Of a stretch of 64,000 bases of DNA, positions 54,421 through 64,000 are shown in pieces. This DNA is from Hypomesus transpacificus (lineage: Eukaryota; Chordata; Actinopteri; Osmeriformes; Osmeridae). Both the position numbers and the translations under genes were made by a program. The notes under the pieces are model-generated. The model was given only the letters and a program-made list of their open reading frames with translations, had not been told where the DNA came from and ran no database searches. The number at the start of each line of letters is the position of its first letter. The stretch's first letter is position 1. Location: positions 3,605,390-3,669,389 of the forward strand of contig NC_061061.1 of NCBI RefSeq assembly GCF_021917145.1, written 5' to 3'.

Positions 54421-55644
54421 ATGATGCAAAAGACGCAAATGGAAAACGACAACCTTTCCGCACCTTTTGACAGTGTTGGATCAGACTGTGAGCTTGAGGA
54501 TGACTTCCCCTTCTGCTTTAGCTGTGAGGAGTGGTTTCCAGACAGGATGTGGTTAGAGGCACACTGGTGTCCAGCTGTAAAGTACATCTGCACCTGTGGA
54601 ACCGAGTTTTCTTTGTACATGGACATGTTGAAACACAGCTCTAACCATGAACCAGGTCATTCCATGCTAGATCATTCCACCATAAAGAAACGCAGGATGG
54701 AAATGATGAAAGAGAAAGAAAGGCAGGTTAGATGGTTTAAACCAGTGCATATCAATTCTCCTTCTAAGCCCCTGAGTTCTCCAAGTGTGTCAACGGTTGA
54801 CCTCTGGCCTCTATATCAGCCAGTGGTGCTGTTGAAGACTCTGCGGTGTTTTGATAAGGACAAACCCTTCCAGTGTGCCGACTGCGAGAAGGGCTTTACA
54901 TCGAAGAACAATCTGATCAGGCACCACACTGTTCACAATAAAAGGCGAGTTTTAGCCTGTGTGCTTTGTGGTGAGCTTCTGCCCATCAGTAAATCAGTGC
55001 CAGTACCCCATATATGTCACTCATCCTCCACAGCCCTCATGGCCAGGATTACAGCTGCCCCAAAGGCCAGAAGCACAACTGCCCCGGTGGTCAGAAAAAT
55101 GACAGCTTCTACTGCCCTCAGTATCACAACTGCACTGAATGACGAGGTGTTTAAGATGGATGTAGGCGAGGAGCATCCTATTGGTATACATGAGGGAGCA
55201 CAGAAATATACCCTTTCAAAGCACCGAGTGTGTGAGAACACAACACTTGAGACGCCTGGGAAGAAGTGCTTCAGATGTGGATTGTGTCAATTACCATGTC
55301 ATACTGCTCAGTTGCTTCAGAGACACGAGTGTGAAAAAGCTTCAGGTTACGTTGAACGGCTGGCGTTGATGCCAAACAATCGCAGGAGAGTAAAGCTTTC
55401 TCCAAGCCCCTACACTCTGCCTCAAAACACTGCTGACAGAGAGCTTCAAGTCAATATCCAAGCTTCCAGAGGTATTCAGAAGTACCACAATAAGGCAGTT
55501 GGGCCCGACTCAGCGTTAAAGGTGCCTGCTGTTACAATAAAAACTGAATGTGATTCAGACGATGACTGTTATGTTATAGAAAGCTCTTCTTCCAAACCAA
55601 CACAGTTGTTAAAAATGACGTACGCCTCAACCCTTTCCCAGTAA
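54421..55644 (+). CDS. ZNF-D: small zinc-finger protein related to ZNF-B and ZNF-C
   Basis: 407 residues in one exon. In order: an irregular finger at about 31-55 (CFSCEEWF..AHWC); a C-x-C finger at about 58-78 (ICTCGTEFSLY..KHSSNH) like that of ZNF-C; a basic segment KKRRMEMMKEKERQVR; QPVVLLKTLR at about 133; one canonical C2H2 finger at about 150-172 (CADCEKGF..HHTVH); the knuckle CVLCGELLP..PHIC; Ala/Thr-rich sequence; one degenerate finger at about 283 (CGLCQLPC..RHEC); and an acidic IKTECDSDDD motif near 374. With so few fingers it is probably a reduced paralogue that keeps the shared module but not the finger array. DNA binding is less certain than for its neighbours. Confidence 0.88.
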   Translation: MMQKTQMENDNLSAPFDSVGSDCELEDDFPFCFSCEEWFPDRMWLEAHWCPAVKYICTCGTEFSLYMDMLKHSSNHEPGHSMLDHSTIKKRRMEMMKEKERQVRWFKPVHINSPSKPLSSPSVSTVDLWPLYQPVVLLKTLRCFDKDKPFQCADCEKGFTSKNNLIRHHTVHNKRRVLACVLCGELLPISKSVPVPHICHSSSTALMARITAAPKARSTTAPVVRKMTASTALSITTALNDEVFKMDVGEEHPIGIHEGAQKYTLSKHRVCENTTLETPGKKCFRCGLCQLPCHTAQLLQRHECEKASGYVERLALMPNNRRRVKLSPSPYTLPQNTADRELQVNIQASRGIQKYHNKAVGPDSALKVPAVTIKTECDSDDDCYVIESSSSKPTQLLKMTYASTLSQ

Positions 55645-56010
55645 GAGATAAACAATAAACAATTCCTAATTTGCAGATACAACATTTACATTAATGATTA
55701 ATGGTCATAGAAGACAGTCTTGTGCTGCCACACAGCAAGGTTAGGTTACGTGTCGTTTTTTTAAGTGTCGTGCCCTGAATTTGTTACACATTCCTTTAAT
55801 AGGACATACTGCAAACCTATCAATGAGGTCTGCATGATTAAGATAAATACGTCACTGAATGGATTTATGATGATGATTTAATTATTTTTTGCATAGTAAC
55901 TGCAAAATTGACAGTTTGAACATTGTTCACATGCTGCCTTGCTGTTTGTAAATATATGGTTTTTGCAGTTATTTTGTTATTTCATTGCCTAAATTAAAGA
56001 TAATATTTCC
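55645..56010 (+). other. ZNF-D 3' UTR with candidate poly-A signals
   Basis: AATAAA lies at 55654-55659, very close to the stop, and ATTAAA at 55993-55998. The second is the more likely signal given typical UTR length. Confidence 0.5.
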
Positions 56011-56260
56011 CTCTGCTGGTTGTGTCCTAATACATAGGTTTGTAAAGGTTCCTTTGTGTGTTGTTTTCTATTCTCCTGTGAAATGATGAAATGCAGATGA
56101 AAAGGGAATGTGTTGCTGGCCTGTACTCAATAAGATGCTCTTACAAGCTTCAAACTTTCAAGATCCTGTACAATCGACACAGTCAGTTGCCGATTTTAGC
56201 AGTCAGAAAAATATATCATTGCCGGCGCACCCCAAACAACCAAACGAAGTTACTTTAGCA
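56011..56260. other. Intergenic interval before the ZNF-E first exon
   Basis: No gene recognised; presumably includes the ZNF-E promoter. Confidence 0.3.
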
Positions 56261-56343
56261 TGGCCACTGTTGATGATGACATAGACAACGCGACGCTTGT
56301 TCTAAATACTGTACGAAAAAAAATGATGGAAAAATTTACAAAC
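56261..56343 (+). other. Putative first exon of ZNF-E with an open upstream frame
   Basis: From an ATG at 56261 the frame is open for 28 codons (MATVDDDIDNATLVLNTVR...) up to a strong donor, gtgagt, at 56344. Joined to the acceptor at 57424 it stays open for 24 more codons and then stops at 57498, before the main start. It is either an upstream ORF in the ZNF-E leader or a tiny separate protein. Confidence 0.4.
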
Positions 56344-57424
56344 GTGAGTACGGGATAAGCCTACAATTAATATGCACGTTGCAATTAATCAACTAGTACT
56401 GTACGCTCGTTAATCCGTGCATGTTGATTGAAGCCATAACGTCGTCATGGCTGAAGGTATTTGTGAATCGTTCTCATGTGAATCGTTATGGTAGCTGACT
56501 AGCTAGCAAGGTACAAGTCGTAAGCTGCCAGTTGAGGTTCTCAAAGAAGCCAATGCAAACAAAAGACATAACTGCGATTCGGTGAGTATGAATTGCACTA
56601 CTTAATATCTGAATAATAATCACACGCGTGTTACTATACTTAAACCATTTAATTGTTTAATTTGTTAAGTGTGAAATTACCATGTTTTGAATAAAATAAT
56701 CCTTGTATGTCAAGAAAGAATAGCTGGTTAGTAGCCTAGTGCACTGCTCTACTGTATATTATTTATTTGCTGACATGATTATTATAGATTATTATAGTAT
56801 TTCTTGTTTATGTAGCCTATAAACAATTTTATTAAATACTCGAGCTATGACAGACGTTAAAGATACATTCGTAGATAATGATTCCCCCTACCCTACGTTT
56901 TTGGCATTTTAGTACATTCAAGCAACATTATTTTGTACAATTAAAAGCATCTGCCGTTGCTTCTTTCGTAATAAAATTATTGGACGTTTTGGCGATGACT
57001 GACAAAGTAAAACCAATCATACCATATGGCCTAAGGGGCCAAACAATAAAATACAATGTCTAGTCCTCACTTGACTTTTTAAACTGTAAATATCTTATTT
57101 ATTTGTCTTAGCTAAAGCCTGAAATGGGAAGTAAGATGTCTTTCAATAATTGAAACACTGAAGAGAAAAACCGTCTCAGCATTTTCTATAGTTTCTATTG
57201 ACCATATCAAGCCTATTAGTCAATGTAATGAAAAGCACGTTTGAAAATACCAGAATAAAGTAGAACGTATGTAGTTGTAAGTCAAATGTCACAAATCTTG
57301 AAAGTTGACAAGCTATTTATTCTAGATATTTCTAATATGGTAGTTCATTCTCAATCTGTGTTTGCTGTGTTTTTATTTATTTATAACTAATCGGTGATTA
57401 CATTGTGTCATTTTTATTTATAGA
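56344..57424. other. Putative intron 1 of ZNF-E
   Basis: GT..AG interval. A possible alternative internal exon of 50 bases lies at about 56531-56580, between gctgccag and gtgagt. No other features. Confidence 0.35.
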
Positions 57425-57620
57425 CATCTGAAGAAAGGATCTGCATCAAGGGGGATGATGGCCTCCATGTTTTAGAAGGAAGATACTGGTGGAGTTAACG
57501 ATAAGCACAAGAAAAATCACAACATAAGGAGTCACACAAAGACCCAGACAAAACTTGACAAGGCTGGAAATGCACTTGTGGTCGAGCTTCTCTCATTAGA
57601 AATGCCACATTGTTGATCCT
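57425..57620 (+). other. 5' UTR part of the ZNF-E coding exon
   Basis: Acceptor tttttatttatag. Stop codons occur in the main frame shortly before the ATG at 57621, so the coding start is well bounded. Confidence 0.5.
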
Positions 57621-60600
57621 ATGAACATAATGAATTCTATCTCTGAAATGCATGTGGATAGGCCTGTAGAGGGGCAGGTACGTAGGAAACGTGGCCGCCC
57701 TCCCAAGAAATCTAAAATTCCTTTACAAACTGAACCATGCCCTCCTAGTTTACAAGGAGCAAAGGATACAGATGCATTATCTGCAACAACAAATGTTGCT
57801 CCTTTGAACACAAAGTGTGCACAAGTTGTCAATGGTAACTCATGCAACACACTTGATGTGGAACCTTCTCTAAACCATGAACATATTACCTCTGAAAGTC
57901 CTATCTGTGACTCCTCCACTCACGATCTTAAACCTCCAGATTCTATCCCAGTGCCAGAGAAAAGGAAGAGGGGTCGACCAAGAAAAACTCTTAACCCAGC
58001 TATAGGGGGAGCAACGGCAGCTTCTGGTACTCCTGGCGTGGGGGCGCCTGCGAAGGAATCCACTAAGTCCCCTCCTCACTCAGGTGGGCACGATGTGACA
58101 CAAGTCCACCCTGGAGGGAGACCGAGGAGGACGAGAGGGATACTGCACAATCTCACCCCAGAAGGAAGGGGACCTCCAGAAGTTGAGGTATCTATATCCA
58201 GTGGTATTTCAGAGAGACCAGAGATGGAAAAAGTAAGCAGACATCAAAGTACCCAGAAAGATAGTAAGGTGTTGAGCAACTCTGCCAGCGTTGATGACAC
58301 CAGGGTGCCTGGAAGAAGGAAACAAATGGAGGAGGATGGAGTGTTGAAGAGTATAATTACTGATCCTCAACCTGTGGTGGGCCTAAAACGCAGAGGACGA
58401 CCTCGGAAGAAGTCAACAGTCATGAGGCAGGTGGCGCTTGCACTGAGAGGATTACAATCAAATGAGGCAGCTGTGACTCCCCAGGATAGAAAGCTGTGTG
58501 GTCCTACAACGTCTGTCAACACCAACCCTGAAGAGTCACTCAATTCCGGGATTGATACAAGGCCAAAGTTGCCCAGGGATGTTTATTCTCAACAAGCTGT
58601 CATGTCTCCAGATGCAGTAGGCTTTCATGGAATAAAGTCAGCAAGGACTGGTGAAGTCTTCTCTAAAGTGAAGATGGAGGAAATTGAGTTGGAGCTAGAC
58701 AATGATCATCCAATGTCAGATTCTTTACAGCGCTACACAGACACCACTGTGAAAGCTAACCCTGTTAGTAACTGTGATAAAACTGAATTTGAAAAGCCAT
58801 TCAAAATTGACAAACGCAGAGGGAATTTCAAAATAATGAGGGAGATGCAAGATCTTAGAACTGCAGAACACCAGAAAATACTTCAGAGCACTCACTTTGG
58901 TAAAAAGTCTCGTAAGAAAAAAAGGTCTTGGTGGGATGACAGAGGGGATCTCCAAAGTAAGATCTCAGCGACAGAATCTCAACCTGACGGAGCAAAAGCT
59001 GAACCCTGTAACTCCAAGTCTGAATCAGAAATCCCGCCTGGTGAAAATACAGCTAGTCACCCAATCAGGAACGAAAGAAGACTGGAGGATGAAGCTGTAA
59101 ACAGACTCAAAAGTAGTAAACGCAGGACTCTGCGGCGACAGGGCGACCCATCAAAGCGCGTGGAATGTGAGGTCTGTGGTCACACTTTTAAATACCAATG
59201 TCTGTATATTATTCACAAACGTACTCATACAGGGGAAAAACCTTACAAGTGTTCTGATTGTGGCAGGGAATTTGCACAGGTTTCTAACTTTAACACGCAT
59301 AAGAAGAGACATAAGTACACCTTCCAGTGTCCATATTGTAAAATCAAGATATCAAGTGCAAAAGAGTTACGTATTCACTGCAAGATGCACAAGGCCCAGA
59401 AATCGAAGACGAGGGACAGAAAGCAAATTCAAAGCGATGTCACTCCAGAAGACAGAGATTCTTCAAATAACAAAACGTACCCTTGTACATACTGTGGGAA
59501 AGTATTTCGCTTTACGTCTGCGCTTAGGATTCATTTACGTGTACACACTGGGGAAAAGCCATTCACTTGTCAAGTATGCGGGAAAAGCTTTACTCAGGGC
59601 CATGTCCTGCGCACTCATATGGGGACACACTGGGCTGTGAAGCCGTATTCTTGTAATCGATGTGGAAAACAGTTCTTAAAAATTAACATTGCAGAAAGGC
59701 ATGCATGCTGCAGATACACTGTAAAGCATGAAGAACCTTCGTTATCTTACACGTGCCATGTCTGTAAAAAGACGTTTTCCAAGAAGAGTCACTACAATAA
59801 CCATTTGCAAACCCATTCTGGTGCCAAGCTTTTCTGCTGTTCGTTCTGTGATCAGCTCTTTGGTGATTTGTCCGAGTATAATGCACATAGCCAAGCATGC
59901 TCTGAGGAAAATACTAATTCATCCCTTCCAAGTGTCAAGGATCAGTCAGCAGCCACACAGTCAGATGCTCCTTCACCTTTCCTCAGTCAGTCAGCACCGT
60001 GTCCCACATCACTCTCAACAACATCAGCCTCATTACAGAGAAGTGAACCCTTGCGGCCACTGAAACCCAAAGGCTCACAGACCCGCCCCAAAAAGATTGT
60101 GTCCTCTATCCTACCCTTCCAAACAAGCATCATACCCTCCCATCATTTCTCCCACTTTGTATCCAAGTTAAACAGACTAGATCAGAGATCGGACCCCAGG
60201 AAGTACTTATGCCCACGCTGTGGGCGTTTGTTCAGACACATGGGGCGGCTCAGGGCCCACATGCTTACTCATGCCCGTGACCAGACGTACACCTGTGGCC
60301 GCTGCGGCAAGACCCTGGAGAACTGGAGAAAGCTCTGGCAACATCAAAGCGTCCACCGGCAGAAGACGGGCCGGTTCTCCTGTCCTCAGTGTGGCCGCAG
60401 GTTCCGCTTCGTGGGGTCCTATAAGAAGCACATGAAGGAACACCCTGAGTACCGGTGGATTCAGCAGAGGCCCAATAGAGCCTTCCCCAGCCTCGCACGG
60501 CAGCCTCTGCTTCTGCCTTATCAGTGTGAGGAGTGTGACGCAAGCTTCGAGGCTCTAGATTTGCTGTTCAGTCACCAGCTTGGCCATTCCCCCTCACAGT

Positions 60601-61142
60601 ACTCAGATAATGGCTGTGACACTGAGTATCCTTCAGACACTGAAGACCACGACGCACAACCAGGCATCACTTTAACCCTTAGCCCTCACACGGTCAGCTG
60701 TGGAACAAACTCGCCCCCTGGACCGCACCATCCCTACCAAAACCCCTCCCTGCCTGGGAGTTCTGACCAACCCTGTTTCCTGTCAAATCAAGCAGACCCA
60801 CTTCATGCCCTGTCACCACAGACGAGTGTGGCCTCCTTACTCCAAAGTCCCAATGTCCCACAAGGCCTCAGACCTTTTCAAACCGACTTAACTCCCAGCA
60901 GCTCCACTCCGGGCCCACAGGCACAGACAATGGCCAGACTACACAAACAAGAAAGTATTATATTTGGGAAGCCAGTTCGAAAGTATGAAAAAACAACTAA
61001 TGTAAACAATAACGCTTGTTCTTTCATCAGGACAAGGGAAACCACAGGTGTTGGTGTTAAGTGTGTGGAGTGTGGTGAGATGTATTCTGTCATATCAGAC
61101 CTGTATGATCATTACTTGCAGCATGCCAGGGGAGAGTTGTGA
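57621..61142 (+). CDS. ZNF-E: AT-hook and C2H2 zinc-finger protein
   Basis: 1173 residues in one exon; likely a chromatin-associated DNA-binding protein. The N-terminal half has four AT-hook-type motifs: KRGRPPKK at about 23, KRGRPRKT at about 115, GGRPRRTRG at about 164 and RRGRPRKK at about 257; these bind the minor groove of AT-rich DNA in known proteins. VKMEE near 350 is a SUMO-type motif. Zinc fingers start at about 514: a trio with a TGEKP linker (CEVCGHTF, CSDCGREF, CPYCKIKI), a second trio with TGEKP (CTYCGKVF, CQVCGKSF, CNRCGKQF), a pair (CHVCKKTF, CSFCDQLF), a trio (CPRCGRLF, CGRCGKTL, CPQCGRRF), then CEECDASF and a last finger, CVECGEMY, right at the C-terminus. Total 13. Compared with ZNF-B to -D its fingers and linkers are more conventional and it lacks the PVVLLK module. 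Confidence 0.93.
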   Translation: MNIMNSISEMHVDRPVEGQVRRKRGRPPKKSKIPLQTEPCPPSLQGAKDTDALSATTNVAPLNTKCAQVVNGNSCNTLDVEPSLNHEHITSESPICDSSTHDLKPPDSIPVPEKRKRGRPRKTLNPAIGGATAASGTPGVGAPAKESTKSPPHSGGHDVTQVHPGGRPRRTRGILHNLTPEGRGPPEVEVSISSGISERPEMEKVSRHQSTQKDSKVLSNSASVDDTRVPGRRKQMEEDGVLKSIITDPQPVVGLKRRGRPRKKSTVMRQVALALRGLQSNEAAVTPQDRKLCGPTTSVNTNPEESLNSGIDTRPKLPRDVYSQQAVMSPDAVGFHGIKSARTGEVFSKVKMEEIELELDNDHPMSDSLQRYTDTTVKANPVSNCDKTEFEKPFKIDKRRGNFKIMREMQDLRTAEHQKILQSTHFGKKSRKKKRSWWDDRGDLQSKISATESQPDGAKAEPCNSKSESEIPPGENTASHPIRNERRLEDEAVNRLKSSKRRTLRRQGDPSKRVECEVCGHTFKYQCLYIIHKRTHTGEKPYKCSDCGREFAQVSNFNTHKKRHKYTFQCPYCKIKISSAKELRIHCKMHKAQKSKTRDRKQIQSDVTPEDRDSSNNKTYPCTYCGKVFRFTSALRIHLRVHTGEKPFTCQVCGKSFTQGHVLRTHMGTHWAVKPYSCNRCGKQFLKINIAERHACCRYTVKHEEPSLSYTCHVCKKTFSKKSHYNNHLQTHSGAKLFCCSFCDQLFGDLSEYNAHSQACSEENTNSSLPSVKDQSAATQSDAPSPFLSQSAPCPTSLSTTSASLQRSEPLRPLKPKGSQTRPKKIVSSILPFQTSIIPSHHFSHFVSKLNRLDQRSDPRKYLCPRCGRLFRHMGRLRAHMLTHARDQTYTCGRCGKTLENWRKLWQHQSVHRQKTGRFSCPQCGRRFRFVGSYKKHMKEHPEYRWIQQRPNRAFPSLARQPLLLPYQCEECDASFEALDLLFSHQLGHSPSQYSDNGCDTEYPSDTEDHDAQPGITLTLSPHTVSCGTNSPPGPHHPYQNPSLPGSSDQPCFLSNQADPLHALSPQTSVASLLQSPNVPQGLRPFQTDLTPSSSTPGPQAQTMARLHKQESIIFGKPVRKYEKTTNVNNNACSFIRTRETTGVGVKCVECGEMYSVISDLYDHYLQHARGEL

Positions 61143-61700
61143 TGTAGAACTTATGGTAGAAGTACCCTCCCCCTCAATGTCCCAGGTCAATCATGTGTGC
61201 CTCTTTGTGATCAGGAACGCTTTATGGTCAAATGCACAGAAGGTTTGGTTCTATTTTGATGTCAGGAATGTATAGAGACCCTTACTTAATGCTAGGTTTG
61301 ATTTGTTTATGCTCAATTTCTATTATGGGGTGCAGGTTATACTACACTTATGACAATGATCACTAAAGGAAACAAGATTGAGTTAATTATGAATTGATCA
61401 TTCTCTACGGATAATATTGTTAAGTGACACTGTCATTTTTACTTTTAACTTTTTGTCAAAGAAGATTTCAGAGCGCTTCAGCCATTGTGTAAAACATGTT
61501 CTGGTATTGTGTTCAGTATTATTTGCTAGTTATAAAATACACATTTACAGAGAAGACTAACTGCAGTTTTCTAGTTTCTTTTCTTTCTAGTTTCTAACAT
61601 TGAAATGTGTTGAAAATCAGCAGGCCTACTTCGTCTGGCTATGTATCAGTTTGTCATCCCACAGAATGTGAAGGACAACAATAAAGTTGACTTATTTCAA
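61143..61700 (+). other. ZNF-E 3' UTR and poly-A signal
   Basis: AATAAA at 61680-61685 is a good candidate for the 3' end; another AATAAA is at 62176-62181. Confidence 0.6.
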
Positions 61701-62464
61701 AGAACAGAACTGGAAAGTTGGTTTCATGGAAATACTGTGGGTTGTGTGGATTGATTTATCCCTTCTAACGGAAAACCTTAACAGACAGTTGGAGCACCAT
61801 TACAACATATCCATCCAGTCCTTCACAACGGTATTTTGTAAAGTTTTGACAGTGTTACATTCAGTTGTTGCGACAGTGTCGTACAGGGTTCTATGCCTAC
61901 GTCAAAACGCTTGTCAACGCTAACATTACTATTTATTTTTTACTTAATGACTTTTTTCCTCTTGATCTTTGTAGTATTCTGAGCAACATAACACACGTGG
62001 TATATTTTGTATGTAGATTGTAACATGTGACAACTGAACATGTGCATGAGGTGGAACCGTCTTTGCAGTCAGATGCTGAAAGACCAGCTGGAAGGGAACG
62101 TGATGGATGATTGAATCATTTAATCCATGATACCTCGGGGTGGTGACCTGAGCTCTGTATTTAGGTATATTTGTGAATAAAACGTCTAATGAAAATAGGG
62201 TCTATATTGTGTGTGATGATGGCAGCGTTGTTAATATACAACTGGCACTGAGTCTCTTTCAAGGAGTATGGGGCGGCATTAAGATGGTAATTGTTAAACA
62301 AGAATATGAAAACGATAAAGAGGAGATGGTATTTGTTACTTTCAAGCACATTGATAACAAGGACACACAACCAGGTAGCCGTACTGCATGGTCTGATTGA
62401 ATTTTAGGCACCTCATCATAAATATAGGCCTTAGGGATAAACACTGCTTTAACCAATAATCTTA
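61701..62464. other. Downstream interval, no recognised gene
   Basis: A 75-codon frame at 62173-62400 has no recognised domain and lies beyond the likely transcript end; not called as a gene. Confidence 0.35.
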
Positions 62465-63088
62465 CAGGCATGCAAACTCCTCGCCTTTAGGTGACACTCA
62501 CCTTTTTGAAATCAAAATGGGTAACCTACATGATTCGTGCAGATCTGATGAGAAAAAAGGTTGTGGCGGGTCGTGGCCGTAGCCAACACAGTATTTTACC
62601 CGTGCTTACCAACTTTACAACTGGCTCTGGAACCAATCGTCACTCCTAATGCCTAAACCTCACTGCCAATCAGAGGCAGAGTGGGGAGAAGTTTACAGAC
62701 CCATCTTACATCATCTAGTCAGTAGAAAAACAATTTCAATACATTATTAAAAATGATGTCTATTGGATGTGTTTTAGCTTTACAGTAAGTGATGCTTTTT
62801 ACTTTAGCTTTTTAAAGTAGTTCAACACAGGTAATCCGGTTTGTTGAATTGTTTTTTATGATTTATGCTATACAAAAAAATATCTTTATGGTTTAAAGAA
62901 CATGACATTGTTTACAAGAACACAGATTCTACATAGATCTCTTAATTTGCTCTCAAAGTGCACCAGATTCATATGTGTAACTTTAAAATGTAATAAAAAG
63001 AATTCCAGGGTAGCAGGGGGGGCCCCCTAGAGGGGCGGATGTTCGCCCCCTTCTCACCTTTTTCACCCCTGACTTGTTTGCATGCCTG
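62465..63088. mobile_element. hAT-type MITE with caggcatgcaaac ends
   Basis: Left end caggcatgcaaactcc and right end gtttgcatgcctg are inverted, with matching subterminal ctcacctttt words. The 8-bp flanks do not match well (aatctta versus attttaa), so the duplication has decayed or the border is off by a few bases. 624 bp, non-coding. Confidence 0.72.
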
Positions 63089-64000
63089 ATTTTAAGAAAT
63101 TCAGAAAAAGTTCATATCAAACTGATAAAGTTTATCTTCCTCCCATTCTACAGCTGTGATTTCCCACCATGACATTGCTGCTCATTTGACATGTAAATAG
63201 AGGTATAGCTTTGTAGTTGCATTCATTCCATAGCCTGCTGTCTACTGTGTAAATGCTTGTTTAATACTCATTGTATGAGCATTATAATTACGTTTAAATA
63301 ATATTTTAAATTAAACTGTCCTGATTGCCAGTTTACCTCGGCCAGTCTCATCCTTTTGACATTAGGCATTTTTAATAGTCATTTATTATGTAAGCCAGGG
63401 GTTTTCAACTGGGGGTCCTTGGCGGTATTGCAGGGGATCCGCGTCACGAGCCAAAGGTGCGATGGGCTCTTATTTCGTTCCAGTATTTATATCCACCTGT
63501 ATATAATGGAAATCTAGTTAGCATTTTGTTGTGTTGCAAGGACAAGTGGCTCATGGTGACACTTCCAACGGAGTCTAACATTACTTAAATCATAAAGGTT
63601 TCTTGGTTTTAAAGAAATGAAATCAACTGATACACTGTTTTCAAATCATCACCAGTGTCATAACTTATTCTACTCACAGCCAAAATAAAGCTTGCATACT
63701 TGTGATCCCCACGTGTTGTGTGTAAAATCTGCTATAAGAGAATTTGAAGAACAACCAGAAGCCTAAAGGAAAGAAGTAATCTTTCTTTTCAATTTTCTCT
63801 ACAAAAAAATAAGAAGTTGTAAAAATACCAAAGCAATGCAGAGTAAATGTTCATGTTTTAAACTTTGCTGTTGAAAGTCAGAACCTAACACAAAGGTTTA
63901 CAGACTTAAAATATCATGCAGAATACGGAGTAAGAGTCTGAACTGACAAAGGCTTTCCATCTCATATGCCATATGTCTTTTCACACACAAGTTACTAATT
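63089..64000. other. Right-end interval with a possible hAT terminus
   Basis: At 63398 the sequence caggggttttcaactggggg resembles a hAT left end common in fish, but no partner was found before the window ends. No gene recognised. Confidence 0.4.

Noticed and set aside
59167..59640. 157-codon frame inside ZNF-E
   Set aside because: Out-of-register reading of the finger region, with no domain of its own.
62173..62400. 75-codon frame downstream of ZNF-E
   Set aside because: No domain, no splice or promoter evidence, and it lies beyond the likely poly-A site of ZNF-E.

Overview
The window looks like nuclear DNA of a teleost fish. It is AT-rich and gene-poor, packed with fish-type DNA transposons: hAT elements with 8-bp target duplications, Tc1 IR/DR elements, and PIF/Harbinger-like elements with 3-bp duplications. 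It also carries LINE-2/CR1-group retrotransposon pieces and tRNA-derived SINEs. The genes have introns with GT..AG borders and AATAAA or ATTAAA signals. No bacterial, organellar or viral features were seen. The species cannot be named from this sequence.

Five protein-coding genes are supported, all on the plus strand and all C2H2 zinc-finger proteins. They are ZNF-A (13829-15655, 608 aa, 11 fingers), ZNF-B (32931-40607, 2558 aa, about 48 fingers), ZNF-C (50079-53087, 1002 aa), ZNF-D (54421-55644, 407 aa) and ZNF-E (57621-61142, 1173 aa, four AT-hooks followed by 13 fingers). In each the whole coding region lies in one long 3' exon preceded by a splice acceptor, so the upstream exons are mostly 5' UTR. 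ZNF-B, -C and -D share a distinctive module: a PVVLLK-type peptide, a C2H2 finger, then an irregular Cys/His knuckle. ZNF-C and -D also share an unusual C-x-C finger near the N-terminus. This points to an old tandemly duplicated family. All five carry psi-K-x-E (SUMO-type) motifs and are probably nuclear DNA-binding regulators. No gene symbol is assigned because none can be recognised with certainty.

Layout: 1-600 is the end of a hAT element. 661-2485 is a 5'-truncated LINE (minus). 4013-4168 is a tiny hAT element, 4329-4503 a 16-bp CpG-rich minisatellite, 4825-5003 a SINE, 5412-6640 a decayed ZMYM-type hAT transposase, and 6900-7121 a Tc1 relic. 7122-13548 holds several hAT elements, one with a BED-finger transposase, and a second SINE. 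Then follow ZNF-A and a long transposon-rich interval (16.5-31 kb) that includes a Tc1 element inserted inside another copy of itself. ZNF-B is at 32.5-41.2 kb. Next comes a second transposon-rich interval (41.4-48.1 kb) with a nested stack of elements carrying RecQ-like helicase fragments. ZNF-C, -D and -E occupy 50-61.7 kb, and a final hAT element lies near the right end.

The strongest structural observations are the nested insertions. Many are dated relative to each other by exact target-site duplications, and some are confirmed by an uninterrupted copy elsewhere in the same window.
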